From NCBI RefSeq assembly GCF_019880545.1, contig NZ_JAINVW010000001.1:1054001-1118000 (forward strand): 64,000 nt of DNA. The letters run 5' to 3'. This DNA is from Flagellimonas meishanensis (GTDB lineage Bacteria > Bacteroidota > Bacteroidia > Flavobacteriales > Flavobacteriaceae). Below, one piece after another: positions 36,798 through 45,728 of this stretch. Each line of letters opens with the position of its first letter. The stretch's first letter is position 1. The notes under the pieces are model-generated. The model did no database searches, was not told the origin of the DNA, and saw nothing but the letters and a program-made list of their open reading frames with translations. Made by a program: the position numbers and the translations under genes.

Positions 36798-36832
36798 ATT
36801 GTGAATTGTTCATTGTTAATTGAAAATTGAAA
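36798..36832 (-). repeat. right heptamer array of the IVP element (ATTGNNN x5)
   Basis: Five units on the plus strand, ATTGTGA, ATTGTTC, ATTGTTA, ATTGAAA, ATTGAAA, the last ending on the A of the hemW ATG. It is complementary to the left array at 36388-36415. Confidence 0.7.
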
Positions 36833-37986
36833 TGAGCGGAATTTACATCCACGTGCCATTTTGCAAACAGGCATGCCATTATTGCGACTTTCATTTTTCC
36901 ACCCAAATGGACAAAAGGGAACAGATGGTCCGTATGCTCCAAAAGGAAATAGAGCTTCGCAAAGATGAACTTCAGCACCATGAAGTCGAGACGATCTATT
37001 TTGGGGGTGGTACGCCTTCAGTTCTGAATTTGGATGAAATAAAAGTGCTTATCGCCACTGTTTATGAACATTATAAGGTGGTCGATAATCCTGAAATAAC
37101 CCTTGAGGCCAACCCCGACGATTTGGTTTCATCCCGAACACAATCGAGCAATGTTTTTCAGGGATATGGAAAAGTCGGAATCAACCGATTGAGCATCGGT
37201 ATCCAATCTTTTTTTGATGAAGATTTGAAATTCATGAATCGGGCCCATAATGCCATCGAAGCGGAAAAATGCATCATTGGGGCCAAGGAACACTTCGAAA
37301 ACATATCCATCGACCTTATTTACGGAGTACCCGGAATGGATAATGATCGCTGGAAGGCCAATATTGGGAAAGCACTGAAATTTCAATTGCCCCATATCTC
37401 CAGTTATGCATTGACCGTCGAACCCAGAACGGCCTTAAAAAAGTTCATTGAAAAAGGGATTGTTCCCGATGTGGATGATGCCCAGGCCGAGCGGCAGTTC
37501 CACATTTTATTGGAAATGTTGGAAAAAGACGGCTACGTAAACTACGAAATTTCAAATTTTGGCAAACCCGGCTTTTTTTCAAAGAACAATACTTCGTATT
37601 GGCAGGGCAAAACATATATTGGCATTGGCCCCTCGGCCCATTCTTTTGACGGGACACAAAGGGGATGGAATGTTCGCAACAATATCAAATACATCAAGAC
37701 TTTGGAAAAGGGTGAATTGCCAATAGAAAAAGAGTCATTGTCCATAACAGACCAATACAACGAATATGTGATGACAGGACTGCGCACCATTTGGGGCGTT
37801 TCAAAAGAGCAGGTCAGGGACCGATTTGGAAAACAATACTTGAATTATTTAAACGTGCAGTCCCAAAGGTTTTTGGATGCCCATTTACTTTTTGAGGATG
37901 AGGGCCGTTTGCTCGCCACCAAAAGAGGAAAGTTTTTGGTGGATGGGATTGCAAGTGACCTGTTTATGCTTAATTTGGGTCAATGA
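36832..37986 (+). CDS. hemW: radical SAM heme chaperone HemW
   Basis: 384 residues from MSGIYIHVPF; an ATG four codons earlier is also open, but MSGIYIHV is the family start. The radical SAM cluster motif CKQACHYC sits near residue 13, followed by F as in HemW rather than the extra Cys set of HemN. GGGTPS near 60 and the HemN C-terminal domain (GLRTIWGVSKEQVRDRFG) are present. HemW delivers heme to respiratory proteins, which fits a cell with a cbb3 oxidase. It opens a run of five same-strand genes with short overlaps or gaps. Confidence 0.93.
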   Translation: MSGIYIHVPFCKQACHYCDFHFSTQMDKREQMVRMLQKEIELRKDELQHHEVETIYFGGGTPSVLNLDEIKVLIATVYEHYKVVDNPEITLEANPDDLVSSRTQSSNVFQGYGKVGINRLSIGIQSFFDEDLKFMNRAHNAIEAEKCIIGAKEHFENISIDLIYGVPGMDNDRWKANIGKALKFQLPHISSYALTVEPRTALKKFIEKGIVPDVDDAQAERQFHILLEMLEKDGYVNYEISNFGKPGFFSKNNTSYWQGKTYIGIGPSAHSFDGTQRGWNVRNNIKYIKTLEKGELPIEKESLSITDQYNEYVMTGLRTIWGVSKEQVRDRFGKQYLNYLNVQSQRFLDAHLLFEDEGRLLATKRGKFLVDGIASDLFMLNLGQ

Positions 37987-38732
37987 TTGCCAAAATAAAG
38001 CACAACTCCGAAGAATTTAAGATAGATCTATCCAAACCCCTGGATATTTCAATTCCGTTGACCGGCAATGATGATAATGTGAATGCCTGGTACCTGGACC
38101 CTCCCAAAATAGAACCGCACACGGATGGTGATTTTATAGGCAAGGTATCGGAAGGAGCTTCCACAAATTTTAATGATGTCTGGTTCAACCCCCATTCCCA
38201 CGTAACCCATACCGAGTGCCTGGGACACATCACAGATGCGTTCCATTCCATCAACCAAAAGCTAAAACAATTTTTCTTTTTGGCAGAAGTAATAACCGTG
38301 ATGCCTGAGCAGTCAGGAAAGGATTTTGTCATCTTAGTAAAGCAATTGAGGGATGCCTTGGGAAACAAAAAACGTGAGGCGGTCGTGATTCGAACTTTGC
38401 CCAACCCCATCGAAAAAAAATCCAGGGACTACTCGAACACCAATCCGCCCTATTTGATGGAAAGTGCCTTGGACCTTTTGGTGAAAAAGGGCGTGGAGCA
38501 TTTGCTCGTGGATCTACCTTCGGTGGATAAGGAAAAGGATGGCGGAGCCCTGTTGGCCCATAAAGCATTTTGGAACGTAAATGGAAAGCCCAGGACCCGC
38601 GCTACGATTACCGAATTTATTTTTGTGCCGGATAGCGTAAAGGATGGTACATACTTTTTGAATTTGCAGGTGGCACCGTTCGAAAATGACGCCAGTCCGA
38701 GCAGGCCGGTATTATATCGGATTTTGGAATGA
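37983..38732 (+). CDS. cyclase family protein (kynurenine-formamidase-like)
   Basis: 249 residues overlapping the hemW stop by 4 bp. The metal-binding signature of the cyclase/KynB fold appears as NPHSHVTHTECLGHI near 75 (H..TH...GH ligands), preceded by LDISIPL. Later VIRTLPNP and LLVDLPSVDKEKD resemble the family core. Members hydrolyse amides or cyclic esters using Zn or Mn. The substrate is open; N-formylkynurenine is possible, but no other kynurenine gene is nearby. Confidence 0.82.
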   Translation: MIAKIKHNSEEFKIDLSKPLDISIPLTGNDDNVNAWYLDPPKIEPHTDGDFIGKVSEGASTNFNDVWFNPHSHVTHTECLGHITDAFHSINQKLKQFFFLAEVITVMPEQSGKDFVILVKQLRDALGNKKREAVVIRTLPNPIEKKSRDYSNTNPPYLMESALDLLVKKGVEHLLVDLPSVDKEKDGGALLAHKAFWNVNGKPRTRATITEFIFVPDSVKDGTYFLNLQVAPFENDASPSRPVLYRILE

Positions 38733-38764
38733 GAAAATGTCCACAATCTTCATATATTTAGGAA

Positions 38765-39388
38765 ATGGGCGATATTTTAGAACTTTTTTTGGGACTCATC
38801 TTGGGGGCAATACTCATGTATTGGCTCTTTTCTTTATTTCGAAGGAAAAAAAACCGTGAAGTTACCAAGCACCAATCCACTATTTTATTGGACAAAATAA
38901 GAAGCGTCTGCAAATTGGTTTCTGTGGAAGGCGATTTTGCCGAGATCCATCATTACGAAAACACCAGGGAGGGCTTCATGAGCCTTTTCAAAAGCCGAAA
39001 AAAGGCCCTGATCGTGGTTAAGGCCAAGGCGCATATTGGATATGATCTTGCCAAACTGGACCTTAAGGCGGACAATGTGAGGAAAAAAATAATACTCACC
39101 AATTTTCCAGAACCCGAGGTCTTGTCCATTGAGCCCGAACTTCAATTCTATGACATCAAAAATGGACTGTTCAACAGTTTTTCACCGGATGACATGACCA
39201 AATTGAATCAGGAGGCCACGGAACTCATCAAGCAAAAGATCCCGGAGAGCGGGTTGATGGATACTGCCAAAAAAGAAGCACTACAGGCCGTTTTACTGGT
39301 GGAAAAGATTGTGGAGACCATTGGCTGGAGGCTCGATTATTCTGCCCTGCAGATTCCAGATGCAAAAAAACAGATATTGGAAAGATGA
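38765..39388 (+). CDS. DUF4230 membrane-anchored protein
   Basis: 207 residues with one N-terminal membrane segment (ELFLGLILGAILMYWLFSLF) and a soluble domain with VCKLVSVEGDFAEIHHYE, a DUF4230 hallmark, then ALIVVKAKAHIGYDLAKLDL. The domain presumably faces the periplasm or cytoplasm; function unknown. Its stop overlaps the next gene by 4 bp. Confidence 0.85.
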   Translation: MGDILELFLGLILGAILMYWLFSLFRRKKNREVTKHQSTILLDKIRSVCKLVSVEGDFAEIHHYENTREGFMSLFKSRKKALIVVKAKAHIGYDLAKLDLKADNVRKKIILTNFPEPEVLSIEPELQFYDIKNGLFNSFSPDDMTKLNQEATELIKQKIPESGLMDTAKKEALQAVLLVEKIVETIGWRLDYSALQIPDAKKQILER

Positions 39389-39792
39389 TGAAAACTGTCA
39401 AATTGATCGCGTTGCTTTTATTTATGGTGTCAACTTTTGGAAGGGCACAAAGTCATGACACCGAGAGCATTTTTGACCATGAGTTTGCCCATGTCGTTTA
39501 TTTCTGGCTCAAAAACCCGGACAATGAGGTCGATAGGGCCAAGTTTGAAACATCCCTGAAGAAATTTTTGGCCAACTCCGAATATGCCAAGACCAAATTT
39601 ATAGGAAAACCTCCCCGGGCCATTCGTGGCGTTGTGGACGATTCCTTTACTTATTCGTTGATACTCTCGTTCGATTCTGCAAAGGCTCAGGCAGCCTATC
39701 AGGTTGAAGCCCCCCACTTGCTGTTCATAGAAGAATGTGAGGATCTTTGGGAAAAGGTCATCGTTTACGACTCTGAAGGGATTAAGCCATGA
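39385..39792 (+). CDS. secreted Dabb-domain (stress-responsive alpha/beta barrel) protein
   Basis: 135 residues: signal peptide MKTVKLIALLLFMVSTFGRA, then a Dabb-type ferredoxin-like domain starting HEFAHVVYFWLKNPDN and ending with YQVEAPHLLFIEECEDLWEKVIVYD. Dabb domains dimerise into barrels; some relatives are cyclases or monooxygenases, most are of unknown role. Overlaps both neighbours by 4 bp, so it is clearly in the hemW-to-YjbR operon. Confidence 0.85.
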   Translation: MMKTVKLIALLLFMVSTFGRAQSHDTESIFDHEFAHVVYFWLKNPDNEVDRAKFETSLKKFLANSEYAKTKFIGKPPRAIRGVVDDSFTYSLILSFDSAKAQAAYQVEAPHLLFIEECEDLWEKVIVYDSEGIKP

Positions 39793-40148
39793 ATGTTGAG
39801 CAGTTGCGCCATTATTGCCTTATTAAAAAGGGAGTGACCGAAGAGTTTCCTTTTGATTCGGAGACCTTGGTTTTTAAGGTGATGGGAAAAATGTTTGCCC
39901 TTATCCCCTTGGAACGTGTTCCCCCACAATGCAACCTGAAATGTGATCCCGAAAGGGCAATCGAGCTTCGGGAAGCCCATGACGGAGCTATCATGCCAGG
40001 ATATCACATGAGCAAAAAACACTGGAACACCCTTTTTTTAGGAAACCTACCGCCCAACCTGATAAAGGAATTAGTGGACCACTCCTACGCATTGGTAGTT
40101 GCAGGGCTTACCAAAAAACTTAAAGAGGAACTGAAGCACCTTTCATAA
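39789..40148 (+). CDS. MmcQ/YjbR family protein
   Basis: 119 residues, soluble, full length for the YjbR fold: LRHYCLIKKGVTEEFPFDSETLVFKVMGKMFALIPL at the start, then NLKCDPERAIELRE and HWNTLFLG. The family resembles DNA-binding CyaY-like folds, but no function is proven. It is the last gene of its operon. Confidence 0.9.
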   Translation: MNVEQLRHYCLIKKGVTEEFPFDSETLVFKVMGKMFALIPLERVPPQCNLKCDPERAIELREAHDGAIMPGYHMSKKHWNTLFLGNLPPNLIKELVDHSYALVVAGLTKKLKEELKHLS

Positions 40149-40333
40149 ACAGGCAGGCTGACCGAAGCTTTTCATCAAGAAAAAGTCATTGCACTTATCG
40201 GTCTCGGCTATGATTTTGTTTTGGAAAACGTCAAACGGACTTTTCTGCCCGAAATCGAACCTTTACTTAAAACTAGGAATTTCCGTTTAGGAAACCCTGC
40301 CATAACAAATTCGGGCCATTGTTGTGAATCGCT

Positions 40334-41287
40334 TTATTTTTCATAAACCCATTTCCATTTCTCACCGTTTCTTTCAGCAAACCCAAGACCTGGAAAATCA
40401 AAATGGAAAGCATTTATCCTCATACTTTCTTTGTCGGCAAGTTCCAATAGTTTGATTCTAGTCTGTTTGGCCTTTTTGTGATCCATGTCATAATTGGTCT
40501 GCCAATCTAGTTTTTCCATATGTAACGGATGTAAGAATGCATCAGAAATATATAGCAGTTGTTCATTTCCATCTCCGATTATCAATGCTATTTGTCCCTT
40601 GGTATGTCCATTTGCGTTGACTGAAATTACACCATCACAAACTTGTTGATAGTCTTGGGTAATGAAATTCAAGTTCCCGTTTTTAAGCGGTGTAATATTC
40701 TTCTCCACAAAAAATTTGAATAGGGGTGGTTGGGAATCGGACTTTGATGTATGCCAAAAATCCCACTCATCACGATGGATATGGAATTTTGCATTTTTAA
40801 ACAAAAGTTTTCCTTCACTTGAGAAAACACCTCCGATGTGATCGGGATGGAAATGGGTAATCACTACATCGGTTATGTCATTTGTGTTGATGTCTTCCTT
40901 TTCCAGCAGTTGTTTTAATTTGCCCTTCAACACGAATGTTTTTCCTTTAAAAACAATCGGTTCCTCAGAAAATCCGATTCCTGAGTCAATAAGTATTTTT
41001 TGACCTCCTTTTTGCAATAGCATTGCTATATATGGGGAAGGGATGTTCTCAGGATTTGTATTGTAACTTTTCAATGCAATGTCAAGTTCATTTTCGTTTG
41101 CATTTATGAAATAGTCTTTTGCTTGATATTTGAACATCAAGTCTTTGAAAATTGTGCAGTCAAATCCTCCGATTTTACACTTGAAAGTTTCCACGTCCAT
41201 GAATTCAAAGGTTAAAGGTTGCAGATTAATTAAAGGAATTGAGGCTAAAAGGCCACTATTCTTTTTAATAAATTGCCTTCTTTTCAT
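40334..41287 (-). CDS. exported MBL-fold metallo-hydrolase
   Basis: 317 residues. The start MKRRQFIKKNSGLLASIPLI carries a twin-arginine-like leader (RRQFIKK). The metallo-beta-lactamase motif THFHPDHIGG lies near 144, with further ligands in NGHTKGQ near 223 and SDAFLHP near 245, so a binuclear Zn site should be intact. MBL-fold members of this type include lactonases and other hydrolases; substrate not inferable. No partner gene; 185 bp of featureless sequence separates it from the YjbR gene. Confidence 0.87.
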   Translation of the reverse strand: MKRRQFIKKNSGLLASIPLINLQPLTFEFMDVETFKCKIGGFDCTIFKDLMFKYQAKDYFINANENELDIALKSYNTNPENIPSPYIAMLLQKGGQKILIDSGIGFSEEPIVFKGKTFVLKGKLKQLLEKEDINTNDITDVVITHFHPDHIGGVFSSEGKLLFKNAKFHIHRDEWDFWHTSKSDSQPPLFKFFVEKNITPLKNGNLNFITQDYQQVCDGVISVNANGHTKGQIALIIGDGNEQLLYISDAFLHPLHMEKLDWQTNYDMDHKKAKQTRIKLLELADKESMRINAFHFDFPGLGFAERNGEKWKWVYEK

Positions 41288-41375
41288 TATACGCAGAATT
41301 TTCTAAATAATTGACTTAAAATGGTGTACGACGATTAGCTAAACATCCTTATCAAGGACGTTTTGGCGAACGAGA

Positions 41376-41390
41376 CTGAAACAAGTTCAG
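41376..41390. repeat. REP-like palindrome
   Basis: CTGAA-ACAAG-TTCAG, a short hairpin of the kind I recall as dispersed in flavobacterial genomes. It lies in the 217 bp gap between the MBL gene and DUF4407, close to a second small palindrome TCCTT-ATC-AAGGA (41346-41358). Confidence 0.4.
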
Positions 41391-41504
41391 CGCAGGTACG
41401 TGAAGTTCGGGAAATTCAATGTAATAGGCAATGGCTAATTTGTGAATCAGGTCTACGTATTCGCAAATTAGAGCGGGATGTCATTGGTTTGTCCCCAAGG
41501 CCAG

Positions 41505-42605
41505 CTACAACCCTTTTACTTGGATATTATGAAAAGAATCCGCCTGTAATCGAAGCAACTCTTCCGCTTTTTCCTTCTTATAGCGGTACAGTTCCTCCTC
41601 ATTCTTGATATCAGTGTAAACTTTTTCATTTAGCGAAGCATCAGTGGCCATAAGCAGCTGCCGTTGTTCCACTTTTTGTGTCACCCAAGTGGCCACAACA
41701 CTTTCCTGTTCCTCAAATTTATAATCGTATTCTCCTTTTGGAGCCAACAATTTGGCAATTATGGGTGCTGTTTCAATGGCCAAAAAAAGTAAAAAGATAA
41801 AGAAGGAGGGGAGCCAGGGCAGTTTTCCGAGCGCGTTGATGCGGGCCATAAGGCCATCAAAACCATCAATGATGGGTTGGGAATTGGTCACTGCGGAATC
41901 GTAATCGGAATTCAGGGCACTGATCTGTGCTTCCAGGGCCTGTATTCTTTCGCCATTGCTTGCCTTCAGTTGGTTAAGTTCGGCCAAATAGGTATCGTGC
42001 TTTTCCCTTTTTTCCTTGTAGACGGGTCCTTTACCCAGCAATCCTGTTCCAGCGGTGCCCTCCGCTTCCGAAATATAGACGTCGTAAAGCGCGTTTGTTT
42101 CCGCTTCTTTACCCGCAATTTCATTTTTTAGACGGGCTATTTCCTGATTGAGGGTTTCAATCTTGGGAGTATATTGAAGTGCCAGTTGCTGTTTATTGTT
42201 CAGGGTAAGGGCATTTTTTTCTTCAAGGAGCACTTGGTCAATTTCCTTTTCAAAAATCTTCAGCTCCAAGGGCTTGGAAATCACAATGGCAATGATCATT
42301 GCCAGTATGATCCGGGGCGTGGCCTGCCAAAGCTCACTTTTGATGCTGTTCCGTTTTTTGATTGTCGATACAATATATCGGTCCAGATTAAAGATCAACA
42401 ACCCCCATATCAAACCAAAGAAAATGGAGGTATATATGTTGTCAAAAACCGTGAAAAGGGCATAGGAACTGGCTATAAAAGCCATTACGGCCGTGAAAAA
42501 TACAGTGGCACCGATGCCAGCATATTTGTTGCGTTCCCCATTGGAACAAGATTCTAAAATGTGGGTATCCGCTCCCGAGCAGAAGATAAAAAAGCGTTGA
42601 AGCAT
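41505..42605 (-). CDS. DUF4407 membrane protein
   Basis: 366 residues. Two membrane segments near 28-48 and 55-72, a third near 95-112 (IILAMIIAIVISKPLEL) and a fourth near 265-285 bracket a long coiled coil (about 115-240). FNLDRYIVSTIKKR after the second segment and the SKPLELKIFEKEI string are characteristic of DUF4407. Function unknown. The coiled coil between membrane segments suggests a periplasmic stalk. A second coiled coil closes the protein. Confidence 0.88.
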   Translation of the reverse strand: MLQRFFIFCSGADTHILESCSNGERNKYAGIGATVFFTAVMAFIASSYALFTVFDNIYTSIFFGLIWGLLIFNLDRYIVSTIKKRNSIKSELWQATPRIILAMIIAIVISKPLELKIFEKEIDQVLLEEKNALTLNNKQQLALQYTPKIETLNQEIARLKNEIAGKEAETNALYDVYISEAEGTAGTGLLGKGPVYKEKREKHDTYLAELNQLKASNGERIQALEAQISALNSDYDSAVTNSQPIIDGFDGLMARINALGKLPWLPSFFIFLLFLAIETAPIIAKLLAPKGEYDYKFEEQESVVATWVTQKVEQRQLLMATDASLNEKVYTDIKNEEELYRYKKEKAEELLRLQADSFHNIQVKGL

Positions 42606-42796
42606 AACAGTGTTCTCTTTTGATTGATAGGTTATTAGAACGCAAAATATGTGGATTTGTTACAATAAGGTCATGCTAAAATTGATTTTTGCGAGCATGT
42701 TTCCTGGATAGTATCCACTTGGGCGTTAGGCTTCTGAAGCGCAAGGAAAGTTGTCGTCAACCAGCTCAAAAAATCTTGAAAAAACGTGATTCTATG

Positions 42797-42839
42797 TGAC
42801 TTAGGTTACTGTTTTTGAGCGGTAATGGTGATACCTTCA
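42797..42839 (+). promoter_or_regulatory. probable FNR-like box and -7 element of the SQR-like gene
   Basis: TGAC-TTAG-GTTA (42797-42808) differs at one base from the TGAY-N4-GTCA boxes of the cbb3 region. A degenerate -7 (TACCTTCA, 42832-42839) begins 29.5 bp from the box centre, exactly as at the other sites. The gene starts at 42859. Confidence 0.45.
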
Positions 42840-42858
42840 TGCTATAAAATTTAAGGCC

Positions 42859-44061
42859 ATGACAACAACAGTAGTAATAGGTGGAAATTTCGCAGGAATG
42901 ACCGCTGCTTTGGAAATCAAGAGAAAGGGGAAAAAGGATCACCGAGTATTGGTTATCGATAAATCCCCTTTGTTCCTGTTCATTCCCTCATTGATTTGGG
43001 TACCCTTTGGTCGTAGGGAGGTCAAAGATATTTCCTTTAGGAAAGATGAAATTTTAAAAAGAAAAGGAGTTGAGTTCGTACAAACCGAAGCACTGAGCGT
43101 GGACCCCGAGAACAATCTTGTCAGGACCAAGAAGGGCAACTTCAACTATGATCACTTGGTTGTTGCCACAGGCCCAAAAGTGGATTATGATGTTGCTCCT
43201 GGCGTTAAGGAGCATGCCCATTATATTGGAACGCCCAATGGGGCCATGAAAACCAGAAAAGCTTTGGAGGAGTTCAAGAAAAATCCTGGCCCGATCGTAA
43301 TTGGTGCTACACAGAATGCTGGATGTATGGGTGCTGCCTACGAGTTCTTGTTCAATATTGAAAAATGGCTCCGGGAGCAGAAAATCAGAAAAAAAGTGGA
43401 TCTGTACTGGATTACCCCGGAGAACTATCTTGGGCATTTTGGGATTGATGGCATGCCCGGCGGCGAGACCATGTTGAAATCGTTCATGAAAATGTTCAAC
43501 ATCCACTACCGTACCGAGGTTGGGGTAGAGGAAGTTACCGAGAACAGTGTTAAATTGACTTCTGGAGAGGAGTTGCCCAGCGTCTTCACCATGTTGATGC
43601 CCCCATTTTTTGGGGTTGATTTTGTGACAAATTCACCGGCCCTTAATCCCACATCGAATGGATATTTGCCCGTGGGCGAGGACTATAGACATAAGGATTG
43701 GGCCAATGTTTGGGCCGCAGGGATTGCTGTCCAAGTGGATTTGCCCTTCAAGCCAGGAAAAGTGCCCTTTTCTGGACCAAAAACGGGTTACCCTTCGGAT
43801 GAGACTGGTAAGATTGTTGCCGAAAACATCATCAGAGTGGAAAATGGCAAAGAAAAACTACGCAAGAAAGCTTGGGGCAAAATTCCCGGTATCTGCGTAA
43901 TGGATGCAGGAAAAAAAGAGGTCATCATTTTGAGCGACCATCTCTTCAAACCAAGACGGTTCGCCATCATGATTCCGAATGTGCTCTACGACTTTTCCAA
44001 AGTGCTATTTGAAAAATACTTTTTGTGGAAGACGCGAAATGGCTATTCACAATTGCCCTAG
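42859..44061 (+). CDS. FAD-dependent oxidoreductase, sulfide:quinone reductase-like
   Basis: 400 residues. The FAD site GGNFAGMTAALEIKR at 8-22 and a second nucleotide strand VVATGPKVD near 105 mark the SQR/FCSD flavoprotein group. Two Cys sit where SQR has its redox pair: QNAGCMGAAYEF near 155 and GICVMDAGKKE near 350. A third, SQR-specific Cys near 125 is not seen, so this may be a divergent SQR type or a related thiol/polysulfide dehydrogenase. The C-terminal amphipathic end (KVLFEKYFLWKTRNGY) suits membrane attachment. The promoter carries an FNR-like box. Confidence 0.78.
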   Translation: MTTTVVIGGNFAGMTAALEIKRKGKKDHRVLVIDKSPLFLFIPSLIWVPFGRREVKDISFRKDEILKRKGVEFVQTEALSVDPENNLVRTKKGNFNYDHLVVATGPKVDYDVAPGVKEHAHYIGTPNGAMKTRKALEEFKKNPGPIVIGATQNAGCMGAAYEFLFNIEKWLREQKIRKKVDLYWITPENYLGHFGIDGMPGGETMLKSFMKMFNIHYRTEVGVEEVTENSVKLTSGEELPSVFTMLMPPFFGVDFVTNSPALNPTSNGYLPVGEDYRHKDWANVWAAGIAVQVDLPFKPGKVPFSGPKTGYPSDETGKIVAENIIRVENGKEKLRKKAWGKIPGICVMDAGKKEVIILSDHLFKPRRFAIMIPNVLYDFSKVLFEKYFLWKTRNGYSQLP

Positions 44062-44073
44062 TACATGCTACAA

Positions 44074-44103
44074 AAAAAAGCCGCTTGAAAGAGCGGCTTT
44101 TTT
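44074..44103. terminator. bidirectional terminator between convergent genes
   Basis: A 12 bp stem (A6-GCCGCT / AGCGGC-T6) with a six-base loop, serving the SQR-like gene and the M20 dipeptidase. Confidence 0.92.
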
Positions 44104-44106
44104 CTG

Positions 44107-45501
44107 TTAGGATGTTTTTGCCAGTTCGGTATAATATTTATAAAAGTAGGGGATGGTTTCAATACCTTTCAGGAAATTCCATACTCCAAAGTGTTCATTG
44201 GGTGAGTGAATGGCATCACTGTCCAAACCGAAGCCCATCAAAATAGTTTTACTGCCCAGAACTTCTTCAAACAGAGCCACAATGGGGATGCTGCCACCCG
44301 TTCGTTCGGGCACCGGTTTCTTGCCAAAAGTGGTTTCGTAGGCTTTGGCTGCCGCTTGGTAGCCAACACTATTGGTTTTGGTTACGTAGGGCAATCCACC
44401 ATGATGGGGCATAACCTTCACCTTGACCCCTTTTGGGGCAATGGATTCAAAATGTTTTGCGAACAGATCGGTAATTTCGTCCGGATCTTGGTTGGGGACC
44501 AATCGCATGGATATTTTTGCATAAGCCTTACTGGCAATCACCGTTTTGGCTCCTTTGCCAATATAGCCTCCCCATATACCATTCACATCAAGTGTTGGCC
44601 GAATGGAATAGCGTTCCGGGGTCGTAAATCCCTTTTCACCATGGACATCGCCAATATCCAGTGCTTTTTTGTAGGCTTCCAAGTCAAAGGGAGCTTCCGC
44701 CATTTCGGCTCTTTCATCCTGGGACAATTCCTCTACCTTTTCATAGAAGCCGGGGATGGTAATATGGTTGTTTTCATCATGCAAGGAGGCAATCATTTTG
44801 CCGAGAATGTTGATGGGATTGGGCACGGCGCCACCATAAATTCCGGAATGCAGGTCCCGATTTGGCCCAGTGACCTCTACTTCCACATAGCTTAGGCCCC
44901 TAAGCCCGGTTGTGATTGATGGGATATCGTTGGCAATCATCCCAGTGTCAGAGATCAGGATGATGTCGTTCTTGAGTTTTTCCTTGTGCTCCTCCAAGAA
45001 ATCTGCCAAACTATCGCTGCCCACTTCTTCCTCCCCTTCAATCATAAACTTGACATTGCAGGGCAACAAATCGTTTTTGATCATAAACTCCACAGCTTTT
45101 ACATGCATGAAGAACTGGCCCTTGTCGTCACAGGCCCCTCGGGCAAAAATAGCACCATGAGGATGTAGCTCTGTTTCCTTGATCACAGGTTCAAAGGGAG
45201 GGGATTTCCAAAGGTCCATCGGGTCGGGAGGCTGCACATCATAATGTCCGTATACCAAGATGGTCGGCAGACTGGTATCGATGGTTTTTTCGGCATATAC
45301 CACCGGATACCCTTTGGTCTCACAAATTTCCACATGGTCACAACCTGCATTGACAAGTGATTCTTCCACGGCCTTGGCTGTTTGCCAAACATCTTCGGAG
45401 TAGGCAGGGTCCGCACTGATGGAGGGGATTTTTAGAAGTTCAATAAGTTCTTGTATAAAACGGTCTTTGTGTGTGTTGATGTAGTCTTTTATTGATTCCA
45501 T
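44107..45501 (-). CDS. M20-family dipeptidase
   Basis: 464 residues, the usual length for M20 carnosinase-like enzymes. Metal ligands and catalytic acids are visible: GHYDVQPPDPMDLW near 86 (His and catalytic Asp), ARGACDDKGQ near 120 (bridging Asp) and EGEEEVGSDSL near 154 (general base Glu). The lid/dimerisation domain GANRDLHSGIYGG-type (here GPNRDLHSGIYGG) and the terminal His in IHSPNEHFG are present. Cleaves dipeptides; probably cytoplasmic, since no signal is seen. Monocistronic. Confidence 0.93.
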   Translation of the reverse strand: MESIKDYINTHKDRFIQELIELLKIPSISADPAYSEDVWQTAKAVEESLVNAGCDHVEICETKGYPVVYAEKTIDTSLPTILVYGHYDVQPPDPMDLWKSPPFEPVIKETELHPHGAIFARGACDDKGQFFMHVKAVEFMIKNDLLPCNVKFMIEGEEEVGSDSLADFLEEHKEKLKNDIILISDTGMIANDIPSITTGLRGLSYVEVEVTGPNRDLHSGIYGGAVPNPINILGKMIASLHDENNHITIPGFYEKVEELSQDERAEMAEAPFDLEAYKKALDIGDVHGEKGFTTPERYSIRPTLDVNGIWGGYIGKGAKTVIASKAYAKISMRLVPNQDPDEITDLFAKHFESIAPKGVKVKVMPHHGGLPYVTKTNSVGYQAAAKAYETTFGKKPVPERTGGSIPIVALFEEVLGSKTILMGFGLDSDAIHSPNEHFGVWNFLKGIETIPYFYKYYTELAKTS

Positions 45502-45556
45502 GTATTTTGTAAAAACTGACTAAATGTACAAAAAACAAGTTTTTAAAAGCCCTGCA

Positions 45557-45586
45557 TTTGCAGATCGGAAAATTGATTTATATTTG
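45557..45586 (+). promoter_or_regulatory. promoter of the tRNA-Leu locus
   Basis: TTTG (45557-45560), 18 bases, TATATTTG (45579-45586). Transcription from about 45593 would run through the damaged tRNA copy into the intact tRNA-Leu, whose own upstream region has only an off-spaced TATACTTTG. Confidence 0.7.
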
Positions 45587-45622
45587 CAACCCGATTCCCA
45601 ATGGCTATTGGGACGGAACTAA

Positions 45623-45684
45623 GCGGGTGTGGTGGAACTGGTAGACCTGTCTGCCGACAGGCAGGCACGCTAGAAAGTCTAGCG
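45623..45684 (+). pseudogene. truncated tRNA-Leu copy with a 20 bp palindromic insert
   Basis: The first 24 bases are identical to the intact tRNA-Leu downstream (GCGGGTG through GTAGAC). Then comes CTGTCTGCCGACAGGCAGGC (45647-45666), absent from the real gene, then ACGCTAGA matching again. After 45674 the similarity ends: instead of the anticodon loop there is AAG between CGCTAGA and TCTAGCG, a perfect 7 bp hairpin. The variable arm, T arm and 3' acceptor are gone. It cannot fold as a tRNA. Confidence 0.8.
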
Positions 45685-45728
45685 ATCAACGTTCAGTATA
45701 TACTTTGCTTAAGGGTCTTTTTTAAATT

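Noticed and set aside
41363..41608. 81-codon ORF in the gap before DUF4407
   Set aside because: Its second half overlaps DUF4407 antisense and the first half spans the REP-like palindrome; no family features.
45685..45728. Possible remnant of a GIY-YIG endonuclease gene, or a second promoter, between the tRNA-Leu copies
   Set aside because: A short VQYILCLR-like reading and a TATACTTTG word are present, but the first is too short and the second has one base too many for TAnnTTTG.
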